Made by a program: the position numbers and the translations under genes
Origin: Nitrospirota bacterium
Lineage (GTDB): Bacteria > Nitrospirota > JACRHJ01
Direction of reading: 5' to 3'
NCBI GenBank assembly: GCA_021784575.1
Contig: JAJYHX010000009.1
Span: forward strand, 1 to 64,000
Length of the DNA: 64,000 bases
The notes under the pieces: model-generated
The model's input: only the letters and a program-made list of their open reading frames with translations
Databases searched by the model: none
Told to the model about the DNA's origin: nothing
Shown here: positions 1 through 6,965 of the stretch, in pieces
Layout: each line of letters begins with the position of its first letter
Position numbering within the stretch: the first letter of the stretch is position 1

Positions 1-1
1 G

Positions 2-73
2 GGCCGCAGGCCGATAGAGACTATCGAGTTAGGGAAAGCTGTCAAAGAACAGATGGCGGAAAAAGCCGCCTAA
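2..73 (+). CDS. C-terminal end of an unidentified protein (5' end outside window)
   Basis: A reading frame is open from the left edge and ends at TAA 71-73, giving 23 residues that finish in an alanine- and lysine-rich helix-like tail (ending EQMAEKAA). The only evidence that it is a gene end is the clean in-frame stop followed by non-coding sequence. I cannot assign a family from 23 residues. Confidence 0.4.
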   Translation, partial: GRRPIETIELGKAVKEQMAEKAA

Positions 74-108
74 ACATCAAAACCAAAGAGCGGACGACTG
101 TCCGGGAA

Positions 109-396
109 GTGCTTGACTTTTACATATTATTGTTACGCATTATGATATCATGCGCATTGCGTGTTCCGGATACGGAAGAAGGGCTTATCCACTCTGAAAT
201 ACTTAGTTTTTTTCAACGAAAACTACCGGATTTTCCTATAGCTTTCCGGCCTCTTTACCGCTACGCCGACGTAAAGAACATCCGGGGCTCGGGACCTGGC
301 CTGTGGATATGCAGGAAACTCTTGGAAAAACACGGCGGGACCGTCTGGGTCTGTTCAGACAAGGACAGCACGTTCCATTTCACGGTGCCAAAATAA
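109..396 (+). pseudogene. Histidine kinase HATPase remnant
   Basis: The frame opens with GTG at 109 and encodes 95 residues. Only the last ~45 look like a known fold: the G2 box and final strands of a sensor-kinase ATPase domain, with GSGPGLWICRKLLEKHGG followed by TVWV and a FHFTVPK ending. In intact kinases this box normally reads GxGLGLxI, so the second Leu is replaced by Pro here. H-box, N-box, G1 and all sensor domains are missing, and the first ~47 residues resemble nothing I recognise. I read this as the decayed 3' end of a kinase gene. It stops directly in front of a good terminator, as an original gene end would. A small unrelated protein is possible but less likely. Confidence 0.55.
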
Positions 397-423
397 AAAC
401 CCCGCATTTTCATGCGGGGTTTT
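397..423. terminator. Bidirectional intrinsic terminator
   Basis: An 8-bp stem CCCCGCAT/ATGCGGGG (400-407 and 412-419) has a four-base loop. An A-tract lies on its left and TTTT on its right, so it ends in a U-tract on both strands. It lies between the kinase remnant (plus) and the cold-shock gene (minus), which converge on it. Confidence 0.85.
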
Positions 424-446
424 CGGGTTTCTTTAAGAGATGCGCC

Positions 447-644
447 TTACCCTCTTACGACATTGACCGCCTGCGGGCCTTTCGCGCCGTTCTGGACTTC
501 AAACTCCACCTGCTGTCCCTCGCTCAAGGTCTTGAAGCCATCCATCTTTATCTCCGAAAAATGCACGAATACGTCCTTGCCTTCCTCCGGAGAAATGAAA
601 CCGTAACCCTTGCTCTCATTGAACCACTTTACCGTACCCCTCAT
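447..644 (-). CDS. cspA: Cold-shock domain protein (CspA family)
   Basis: This 65-residue single-domain OB-fold protein binds single-stranded RNA/DNA and acts as an RNA chaperone. RNP1 is KGYGFI (residues 12-17) and RNP2 is VFVHF (25-29); the opening MRGTVKWFN is family-typical. The frame stays open upstream to 716, but the family length and a purine-rich SD (GGAAAAGGGG) just before 644 fix the start there. The gene stands alone, with a bidirectional terminator after it and a long leader of about 155 nt running from a strong promoter at 807-835. A hairpin with a U-tract sits at the very beginning of that leader (766-793), so expression may be controlled in the leader, as is known for other cold-shock genes. 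Confidence 0.95.
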   Translation of the reverse strand: MRGTVKWFNESKGYGFISPEEGKDVFVHFSEIKMDGFKTLSEGQQVEFEVQNGAKGPQAVNVVRG

Positions 645-765
645 CAAAAAACCCCTTTTCCTTTTGGCCAAGGCGCTTCCCGCGCATTGCCCGATTAACC
701 TGTCAAACTTTTTCAAGACTTAAGCAGAACGTTCGACCTCTGAAGCATGAAAAATTGCAGGCATT

Positions 766-793
766 AAAAAAACCGCGGCCATAGCGCCCGCGG
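766..793 (-). terminator. Promoter-proximal hairpin with U-tract in the cspA leader
   Basis: On the minus strand CCGCGG (793-788) pairs with CCGCGG (778-773) across a nine-base loop and is followed by seven T residues (772-766). This is the form of an intrinsic terminator, yet it lies only ~7-35 nt after the predicted start of the cspA transcript. It could attenuate the leader or act as a protective 5' stem. Confidence 0.55.
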
Positions 794-806
794 CACCATC
801 GCAGGA

Positions 807-835
807 AATATACTCGCATGTCAGCAATATGTCAA
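807..835 (-). promoter_or_regulatory. Sigma70-type promoter for cspA
   Basis: TTGACA (835-830) and TATATT (812-807) are separated by 17 bp. Predicted transcription starts near 800. The divergent promoter for the export gene begins only 18 bp away, so the two -35 boxes lie back to back. Confidence 0.75.
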
Positions 836-852
836 GCTTTAAAATCAACGAG

Positions 853-881
853 TTGACAAAATAACCAAATATCATTATACA
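853..881 (+). promoter_or_regulatory. Promoter for the export gene, giving a near-leaderless mRNA
   Basis: TTGACA (853-858) is followed after 17 bp by TATACA (876-881). Predicted transcription starts at about 888, while the ATG is at 890. No Shine-Dalgarno sequence precedes the ATG. Confidence 0.6.
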
Positions 882-889
882 ATTAAAAT

Positions 890-1432
890 ATGTCTACGAC
901 ATTCCGCCGCCGTTTAACATCGGCGCTCACGGCATTGATTATCGCCGCAATCCCGTTGGCGGGATTGGCGCAGGACTTCGTCATATCCGACGGAGACCTC
1001 CTGAAGATTACCGTATACGATAACCCAGACCTCACGACAAGAACGCTGGTAAGCTCAAACGGCATAATTACCTTCCCGCTCGTAGGGGACGTGAAGGTGG
1101 CGGGGCTTCACATACGCGAGGCGGAAAAGCGTATAGCAAAACTCCTGTCGAAGGGATATATCAACGACCCGCAGGTGACCATACTTATCACGGAGACCAA
1201 GAACGTGGTATACGTTACCGGGGAGGTTCAAAAACCGGGGAAATATGAGGCCGGGCCGAACATGACGGTTATAAAGGCCATAGCCGAGGCGGGCGGCCTC
1301 ACGGACAAGGCCTCCCCGGGCAGGACAAAGATAACGCGGGAGGCAGGCAAGAAGGAGTCTACCTTCGGCGCGCGGATGAACGACCGCGTCCGTCCGGGTG
1401 ACGTGATAAGCGTGCCGGAGAGCTTCTTCTGA
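890..1432 (+). CDS. Periplasmic polysaccharide export protein (Poly_export + SLBB)
   Basis: This 180-residue protein belongs to the Wza/GumB outer-membrane polysaccharide export family but is a short version. An Arg-rich N-terminus and hydrophobic stretch (residues 5-27, ending AGLA-Q) form a signal peptide without a lipobox cysteine. The Poly_export domain spans ~29-103, starting in the typical ISDGDLLKITV, and one SLBB domain spans ~107-155. Full Wza proteins are longer and lipidated, so this one may be soluble or part of a minimal export complex. No glycosyltransferase or tyrosine kinase partner lies beside it; it converges with the MerR gene, 6 nt away. The start is chosen because it gives the intact signal peptide, although it has no ribosome binding site. 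Confidence 0.88.
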   Translation: MSTTFRRRLTSALTALIIAAIPLAGLAQDFVISDGDLLKITVYDNPDLTTRTLVSSNGIITFPLVGDVKVAGLHIREAEKRIAKLLSKGYINDPQVTILITETKNVVYVTGEVQKPGKYEAGPNMTVIKAIAEAGGLTDKASPGRTKITREAGKKESTFGARMNDRVRPGDVISVPESFF

Positions 1433-1438
1433 GTAAGA

Positions 1439-1855
1439 CTACCTGCGTCTTTCCTTATCGCTCAAGTAGACGAAGCACTTCGCGCACTCGATGCCGTTCC
1501 TGCAATGCCTGCCGGTCAGTTCCCAGCATGGCGCGGAGCGGTCAATGTAGGCCGAGCATTCTTCCCTTGATTCTTCCGAACAGCCCTGTATCTCCCAGCA
1601 GGGCGCATAATTCAGCAGCTTCTTTACCCCTTCTATGCTTATCTTCTTCTCGTGAATAAGCTCCCGGATGCATCTGAGCCATTTTATGTCATTATCGGAA
1701 TAGAACCTGTTCTTGTTCCTCCTCGCGGGCGCGACAAGCCCGTGCTTCTCGTAAAGCCTCAGCGTCTGGTCGGTTGTCCCTACGAGTTCCGAGGCTATGC
1801 CGATAGGATAGAGTGGAAGATTCTCCCGGCGGGATTTCTCATCGTGGTTATCCAT
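1439..1855 (-). CDS. MerR-family regulator with a duplicated cysteine-tryptophan (CW) tail
   Basis: The N-terminal winged helix-turn-helix (residues ~15-82) has the MerR signature TLRLYEKHGLVAP and is closest in style to HspR-type members. The C-terminus (84-130) is not a usual effector domain. It holds seven cysteines (86, 92, 100, 110, 118, 124, 127) in two repeats that begin APCWE. This resembles the CW motif of small cysteine-rich proteins common in anaerobic Deltaproteobacteria, and suggests metal or Fe-S/redox sensing (inference). The gene has its own promoter at 1916-1945 and follows the RACo-like gene on the same strand. An SD (GGAGG) lies unusually close to the ATG. The regulated genes cannot be seen. 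Confidence 0.85.
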   Translation of the reverse strand: MDNHDEKSRRENLPLYPIGIASELVGTTDQTLRLYEKHGLVAPARRNKNRFYSDNDIKWLRCIRELIHEKKISIEGVKKLLNYAPCWEIQGCSEESREECSAYIDRSAPCWELTGRHCRNGIECAKCFVYLSDKERRR

Positions 1856-1915
1856 GTTCCTCCATTCTGATAAGACATAAAATTTAAAGAAATATCTTAC
1901 GAATTATAGTTGACA

Positions 1916-1945
1916 ATATTAGTCCTGTAAATAACATTCTGTCAA
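1916..1945 (-). promoter_or_regulatory. Promoter of the MerR gene with an inverted TTGACA pair
   Basis: TTGACA (1945-1940) and TAATAT (1921-1916) are 18 bp apart. The plus strand carries TTGACA at 1910-1915, so the two hexamers form an inverted pair around the spacer. MerR proteins bind between -35 and -10, so autoregulation here is plausible but unproven. The surrounding 1856-1982 is AT-rich and holds nothing else clear. Confidence 0.55.
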
Positions 1946-1982
1946 GTAAAATTTTTAATTGAGATTTAAGGTCTCTTTATAA

Positions 1983-3548
1983 TCAGAATTTATATGCGCT
2001 TGGAAAGAGCGATGCATCGGTATGGGGCAGGAACATGGCTGCGCGGTACAGACTCATGAACTCCGCGCTGGCGTTGAGCTCCTTGTAGGTTATCGTGGAG
2101 GCGATCTTTTCAATCCGTTCAACGGCGTGCCGGTCAAGAAGGGCCAGAGACGCGCCTGCAAGGGAAGAGTTTCCAAGGAGTTTGAACTTGCTTAAAGGTA
2201 TGTCCGGCAGCATCCCTATCGAGACGGCCTTGTCCGCCGCGATATACTCGCCGAATGTCCCGGCCACGAAAAACGACTCTATATCGTCAAAGGTTATGCC
2301 TATTTCGGAGATTATCACGGTCAGGGCCGTATACATGGCCGCCTTGGTGCGTATAAGGTTCTCTATGTCCTTTTCCGTAAAGAATATATCGCCTGTCACG
2401 CGATATGCCGGCCCCGATCCCGTATTTACGACCCTTTCCGTCCTGCCCGGTATAAACTTCCCGCGTCCGTCTATGAGACCTGTCCTGAAAAGCCCGGAGA
2501 GAAGGTCTATCAGCGCGGAGCCGCAAATCCCGGCAGGCGCAATGTTTCCGATTACGCTGAAGGACGGCTCATGGCTTTCGTCTATCGTTATCCTGTCTAT
2601 CGCGCCGGGGGCGGCCCTCATGCCGGAGCTGACAACGCCGCCTTCGAGAGCCGGGCCTGCCGCGCCCGCGCATGCGACGAGCCAGTCCCTGTTCCCGACG
2701 ATTATCTCCGCGTTCGTCCCGACGTCCACGAGTATCGATATGCCGTCTCTACCGGCCATACCGGACGCGAGTATCCCCGCCAGGACATCCCCGCCGACAT
2801 AACTCCCGACATTCGGAAGGACCACAACCGGCGCCTCGGGATTGATATTCAGGCCAAGCTCCTTCGCCCCGAAACTCCCGAAACGATTCGCGGCGGGGAC
2901 ATACGGCGCGCGGCATATGTTGTAAGGGTCAAGCCCGAGGAATAAGTGCGCCATTGTCGTATTCCCGGATATGCAGGCGCACGAGATTTCGTTCGCGTTT
3001 ATGCCCGCATCGCGGGCGAGCCTTTCGGCCAGGACGTTTATCGCGTCAACCGCCGCGATTCTCAGTTCATCCAGTCCGGCCGGTTGACCGGCTTCGGACA
3101 GTTTGAGGCAGTGGTGTATCCGCGCGAGTATGTCCTCTCCGACAGCAGTTTGCGGATTGGTCCCGGAAAGCTCGCCCACGGATTTTCCAGAATTCAGGTC
3201 TACAATACCGCATACGATATTCGTCGTGCCAAGGTCCACGGCGATGCCGAAATTATCGAGACGCTCGCCCGGTTCGACATCGAGAAGTTCACGCCTGCCG
3301 GCCATGCGGACGACTGCGGTTATATCAAATTTATTCTCCTTAAACGCAGAAGAGATCTTTCGGATTACGGATACGGGAACGGCCTCGACATCGATTCCCT
3401 CGCGCCGAAGGCCGTCCAATACGCGCTCAAGGCCGGGCGTATTGTCCTCGTCCGACACATGCGGAAGCTTCAGAAAATATTTTTTTACAATCGGCGTCAT
3501 CAATCTGCTGCCGGTCGACCGGATGCTGCCGGTCAACCGGCCTCCCAC
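1983..3548 (-). CDS. RACo-like ASKHA-family corrinoid protein activator without ferredoxin domain
   Basis: The protein matches the linker and ATPase parts of reductive activators of corrinoid proteins (RACo/RamA, DUF4445). Those enzymes use ATP to return inactive Co(II) to Co(I) in corrinoid methyltransferases. The actin-like phosphate motif is GIAVDLGTTN (~residue 100). Further family stretches are SGNTTMAHL, DVGTNAEI and the late FVAGTFGEYI. Typical members are ~600-650 residues and begin with a 2Fe-2S ferredoxin domain; this one has 521 or fewer and no N-terminal cysteine cluster. The start is uncertain. GTG at 3548 has an SD (GGGGA) inside the upstream gene but adds 16 residues encoded by a repeat; ATG at 3500 begins exactly at the family linker. 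No corrinoid methyltransferase is in the window. Confidence 0.85.
   Translation of the reverse strand: MGGRLTGSIRSTGSRLMTPIVKKYFLKLPHVSDEDNTPGLERVLDGLRREGIDVEAVPVSVIRKISSAFKENKFDITAVVRMAGRRELLDVEPGERLDNFGIAVDLGTTNIVCGIVDLNSGKSVGELSGTNPQTAVGEDILARIHHCLKLSEAGQPAGLDELRIAAVDAINVLAERLARDAGINANEISCACISGNTTMAHLFLGLDPYNICRAPYVPAANRFGSFGAKELGLNINPEAPVVVLPNVGSYVGGDVLAGILASGMAGRDGISILVDVGTNAEIIVGNRDWLVACAGAAGPALEGGVVSSGMRAAPGAIDRITIDESHEPSFSVIGNIAPAGICGSALIDLLSGLFRTGLIDGRGKFIPGRTERVVNTGSGPAYRVTGDIFFTEKDIENLIRTKAAMYTALTVIISEIGITFDDIESFFVAGTFGEYIAADKAVSIGMLPDIPLSKFKLLGNSSLAGASLALLDRHAVERIEKIASTITYKELNASAEFMSLYRAAMFLPHTDASLFPSAYKF
3074..3099. repeat. CCGGTTGACCGG palindromic element inside the RACo-like gene
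   Basis: The 12-nt core at 3080-3091 is flanked by matching GTCC/GGAC ends, so the whole 26 nt is nearly palindromic. On the minus strand it encodes EAGQPAG in frame. It is one of several copies of the same core (3511, 3529, 11769, 49357). Confidence 0.6.
3508..3543. repeat. Tandem pair of CCGGTYRACCGG elements at a gene junction
   Basis: Two 18-nt units (3508-3525 and 3526-3543) each begin CTGCCGGTC and contain the core CCGGTCGACCGG or CCGGTCAACCGG. The second copy supplies the TGA stop of the MoeA-PBP gene and the region of the RACo-like start. Confidence 0.7.
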
Positions 3549-5461
3549 ATTACTTTCCCCATGTCTCGCGCGTCGTATCCTCCAAGCGCAATAACGGCTT
3601 CTTTAAACTCCCTGTCCTCACGGATTATGCCGAGAAGCGCCCCCATCTTCGGGTCGTCGTAATATTCGGCGGGTATGGCGAGGTCATACCTTTCCTGCGC
3701 CACCGGCAGGAAATCCAGGCCGAGGGCGCGCGCCGCCGCGAGTATGCCGAGACCGGCATCCGCCGCGCCGGAAAGCACCGCCGACGCAACGCCCATGTGG
3801 GTGTATTCCTCGTGCGCATAGCCGTTCACTTCGGACTTCTTTATGTTCAGCCTGGTTAAGCGCAAGTCCGTCAGGAGCCGTGTCCCCGCGCCGGCCTGCC
3901 GGTTCACGAAGACTACATCCGGACGCCGCAGGTCTCCAAAACCCTTTATCCCTTTCGGGTTGCCCTTTAATACCAAAAGCCCCTGTTCCCGGTACACGAG
4001 GTTCACGAGATACACACGGCGGCCCGGCAGGTATTTTTTCAGAGAGGAGACATTATACTCCCCCGTCTCTTCGTCGAGGAGGTGCGTCCCGGCCATGTGG
4101 GCCTCGTTTTTCTTTAGCGCGATAATCCCGCCCATGCTCCCTACATGCGCCGAGGAAAGAGAGAATGCCGGTTCCCTTTTCTTCAGGAAATTCCCGAGGA
4201 CGTCGAGGGCGTTGTCGTGGCTCCCGATGCAGACGATTGTGTTCTCTATCTCCTCCGGAGGCTTCAAAAGCTCCGCCTCCACAAGGCTCCCCGCCGCAAA
4301 CCCTTCCGAAGCAGCCGGTATTCGCACAATGCCGTCCGCTCGCACGAGGGTCATCAATACTCCGGCGCCCCGGCGCATCGGCGTCGCAACGACATTCTCC
4401 CCGACCCTGCCGAGCTTGACCCTGACAAACTCCTCCTGCCCAAGCGGCGAAAACAGCTGGCGGGAAAGCGTCGCGCCAATAGTCCGGGCGGCGGGCGGCT
4501 CCATCCCCTGCATGGCGTAAATCAACGGGCGGACAAACATCCTGAAGACGAGAAAAGCCGAGACGGGATAGCCCGGAACGCCGATTACCGGTTTCCCAAA
4601 AACCATTCCGAGGATTACCGGCTTCCCGGGCTTCGTGTTTATCCCGTGCAGGAATACCTCCCCAAGCTCGCTTATCGCCCGGAACGTATGGTCCTCCGAA
4701 CCGGCGGAGGATCCCGCGTTCACGGCGACAATGTCGTTTTCGCGCGCGGCCTCGGCTATCCGTTCCTTCAATATATTTAAATCGTCCGGCGCTATATCAT
4801 ATCGTCTTGCGCGCGCCCCCCATTCTTTCGCCATGCCGGAGAGCATAAGGGAATTATACTCCAGAATGCTGCCTTTTTTAAGCTCCGTCCCCGGCTGGAC
4901 AAGCTCGTCCCCGGTCGGTATAAGCCCCACGCCCGGCCTTCCGCGGACAAGAATCTCCGTAATCCCTCCGGCAATCAGAGCCGCAGTATCCGTCGGGCGG
5001 AGCAGGTGGTTCTCCGGCACAATCAGTTCGGTTGCGACAATGTCCTCTCCCATCACCCGCACATGCTGCCAGGGAGTCGCGGGCCGGATTATCTCGATAT
5101 ATCCGTCCGTCTCGTTGATGTCCTCCGCCATTATCACGGCGTCCATGCCGTCGGGGAGCGGGTTGCCTGTGTTGACGTATACGGCCTGCGCGCCAAGCCT
5201 CAGCTTCTTCGGATTATTATCGGAGGCGCCCACGGTATCCGCAAAACGCACCGCCGCGCCGTCCATCGCGGCGCAGTGATAAAACGGCGAGGAAAGCCTC
5301 GCCGCCACAGCCTGCGCCGTAACGCGCCCAATGGAGTCGTCCACATTTACCATCTCTCCCGGAAGCGGCTTCCGCAGCCCGGCTTCGTCGAGTTTCCGCC
5401 GCCAAAGGACAATGGCATCGTCGAGAGGCGTAGTGGTTATGTAGATTTTTCTGTCAATCAA
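3533..5461 (-). CDS. MoeA fused to a periplasmic-binding-protein-like domain
   Basis: The first ~400 residues form a MoeA-type molybdenum insertase: a MoeA_N region with MDGAAVR, then a MoCF domain with PTGDEL, AGSSAGSEDHT and GVPGYPVSA, then the MoeA_C barrel. Residues ~415-620 form a PBP-like domain of the LysR-substrate/ModA fold (starts IVCIGSHDNALDVL, includes RQAGAGTRLL). This fusion is a known architecture. The extra domain probably senses or delivers a small ligand such as molybdate or tungstate (inference). The gene overlaps the upstream moeA by 8 nt, so the two are co-translated. Paired MoeA paralogues often split Mo and W insertion in anaerobes. The last codons and stop lie in a CCGGTYRACCGG repeat. 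Confidence 0.92.
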   Translation of the reverse strand: MIDRKIYITTTPLDDAIVLWRRKLDEAGLRKPLPGEMVNVDDSIGRVTAQAVAARLSSPFYHCAAMDGAAVRFADTVGASDNNPKKLRLGAQAVYVNTGNPLPDGMDAVIMAEDINETDGYIEIIRPATPWQHVRVMGEDIVATELIVPENHLLRPTDTAALIAGGITEILVRGRPGVGLIPTGDELVQPGTELKKGSILEYNSLMLSGMAKEWGARARRYDIAPDDLNILKERIAEAARENDIVAVNAGSSAGSEDHTFRAISELGEVFLHGINTKPGKPVILGMVFGKPVIGVPGYPVSAFLVFRMFVRPLIYAMQGMEPPAARTIGATLSRQLFSPLGQEEFVRVKLGRVGENVVATPMRRGAGVLMTLVRADGIVRIPAASEGFAAGSLVEAELLKPPEEIENTIVCIGSHDNALDVLGNFLKKREPAFSLSSAHVGSMGGIIALKKNEAHMAGTHLLDEETGEYNVSSLKKYLPGRRVYLVNLVYREQGLLVLKGNPKGIKGFGDLRRPDVVFVNRQAGAGTRLLTDLRLTRLNIKKSEVNGYAHEEYTHMGVASAVLSGAADAGLGILAAARALGLDFLPVAQERYDLAIPAEYYDDPKMGALLGIIREDREFKEAVIALGGYDARDMGKVMWEAG

Positions 5462-6818
5462 AAAGCCTCACCATTACCTTTTCTCCCTTCGCCACGCCCG
5501 GCTTTTCGGCGGGTATCACAGCCATTCCGTGCGCCTTGACAAGGGTGAAAATAAGCCCCGATTTCCCCAGCGACGGGTATGCCCAAAGCTCGCCATCCTC
5601 AAGCTTCAGCATGACGCCAAGGTGGTCCTCGCGGCCCGGCACGGAAGAATAATTACGGGCCATCCTTGCCTCTACCGCCCTGACGTCCGGTATCCCCAGG
5701 GCCGCAAGCTGGTCGATTTCCCCTGAAATTTCCCTCAGCAGAGGCCTTAAAAACAGATAGAAACATACCGCCACGGCGACCGGATGGCCGGGCAGGCCAA
5801 AAACCGGTTTGCCGCTAACTATGCCTATTATAACAGGTTTTCCGGGCTTTACGGATACCCCGCGCACGATAATCCCAGGCTCTATGTCGTTTATGACTTT
5901 TTCAGTTAAATCCCTTGTCCCGACAGAGCTTCCGCCCGTAATTGCGACTAATTCGCATTCAGAAATTGCGTCCTCCACGGCCTCCCGGATTGGGCGGAAT
6001 TCGTCCCTGAATATGCCTTTTAATACCGGGGTTGCGCCTGCCTTACGCACCAGCGCGGCAAGCGTGTAGGAGTTCACGTCCCGCACCTGTCCTGGGCGCG
6101 GAGACTTATCCGCCGGGACTATCTCGTTGCCGGTGTTTATTATCGCAACCCTTGGCATTTTGAATACGGGCACACGCGTTACCCCTATCCCTGCCAGCGC
6201 GCCGAGGTCCTGCGGCCTTAGCCTGTGCCCCTTTGCAAAAGCCGCCTCGCCTGCCCTGATGTCGTCCCCCGGCTGTATGACGTTCTCTCCGGGCGCGACG
6301 GGTTTTGTTATTTCTACTTCATCGCCCTCTTCCCTGCCCGCTCCCATCGAGGGAGAGGATGCAAGGATATTACCCTCGCCCCGTAGTGGGAGAGGGTGGC
6401 GCGTAGCGCCGGGAGAGGGTGGCGGTAGTATTTGCGTATGCTCCAGCATAACCACGGCGTCCGCCCCGTCCGGCAGCATACCGCCGGTCGGTATGGCGAA
6501 GACCTGGCCGCGTGAAATAGGCCCCGGGTCCGCTTCTCCCATAAAAACTTCGCCCGCAAGTTTCAGATAGGCTGGGATCTGTTCGGATGCGCCGAAGGTG
6601 TCGGAGGAAAAGACCGCGTAGCCGTCCATGGACGAGCGCGGGAATTCCGGGAGATGCGTCCCGGATATTATATCCGCGGCGAGGATGCGCCCAAGCGCCT
6701 CGCGCAGCGACACTTCTTCCCGCCCCGGCTCAGGCGGGACATAGGAAGAATGCAGTATGCCCAGGGCCTCATCGACGCTCACCGCCTCGCCCCGGCCCAA
6801 CATGTCCTTATGATTCAT
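5454..6818 (-). CDS. moeA: Molybdopterin molybdenumtransferase MoeA carrying an in-frame repeat insertion
   Basis: MoeA inserts molybdate into adenylated molybdopterin, the last step of Moco synthesis. Diagnostic stretches are SSMDGYAVFS, PTGGMLPDGADAVVM, NTGNEIV, GGSSVGTRDLT, SVKPGKPVIIG and GLPGHPVAVAV. The frame is open to 6863, but that would overlap the ihfB terminator, so ATG 6818 is taken as the start (ATG 6803 is also possible; neither has a strong SD). Residues ~130-165 are foreign: about 35 residues rich in Pro, Gly and Ser translated from a CCTCTCCC-type genomic repeat, inserted between the conserved AVVMLEHT and GDEVEI segments. The frame continues unbroken on both sides, and the site is likely a surface loop. 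First gene of the moeA / moeA-PBP / RACo-like unit. Confidence 0.93.
   Translation of the reverse strand: MNHKDMLGRGEAVSVDEALGILHSSYVPPEPGREEVSLREALGRILAADIISGTHLPEFPRSSMDGYAVFSSDTFGASEQIPAYLKLAGEVFMGEADPGPISRGQVFAIPTGGMLPDGADAVVMLEHTQILPPPSPGATRHPLPLRGEGNILASSPSMGAGREEGDEVEITKPVAPGENVIQPGDDIRAGEAAFAKGHRLRPQDLGALAGIGVTRVPVFKMPRVAIINTGNEIVPADKSPRPGQVRDVNSYTLAALVRKAGATPVLKGIFRDEFRPIREAVEDAISECELVAITGGSSVGTRDLTEKVINDIEPGIIVRGVSVKPGKPVIIGIVSGKPVFGLPGHPVAVAVCFYLFLRPLLREISGEIDQLAALGIPDVRAVEARMARNYSSVPGREDHLGVMLKLEDGELWAYPSLGKSGLIFTLVKAHGMAVIPAEKPGVAKGEKVMVRLFD
6324..6430. repeat. CCTCTCCC-type repeat inserted in frame in moeA
   Basis: The segment contains GGGAGAGG three times together with CCCTCGCCCC and an inner GGCGCGTAGCGCC palindrome. 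The same vocabulary recurs at 16085-16186, 22734-22778 and 39593-39640. Its length is compatible with an uninterrupted moeA frame. Confidence 0.75.
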
Positions 6819-6835
6819 AAGCGTTATTTTTAAGC

Positions 6836-6872
6836 AAAAAAGGCAGGCGGCTTGTGTATTCAAGCCCCTGCC
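6836..6872 (-). terminator. Strong intrinsic terminator after ihfB
   Basis: On the minus strand GGCAGGGGCTTG (6872-6861) pairs with CAAGCC-G-CCTGCC (6854-6842). This gives 12 bp with one bulged G and a six-base loop, followed by six T residues. It closes the aromatic/ribosomal S1 transcription unit and separates it from moeA. Confidence 0.88.
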
Positions 6873-6965
6873 CTGGTTAAATCAACCCCGGCCTTGACGG
6901 ATTAATAAATATTCCTATGGTCTCGCCTGGCCCCTTTATCCTTTTCGCCCCACGGCCCGCCGCCT

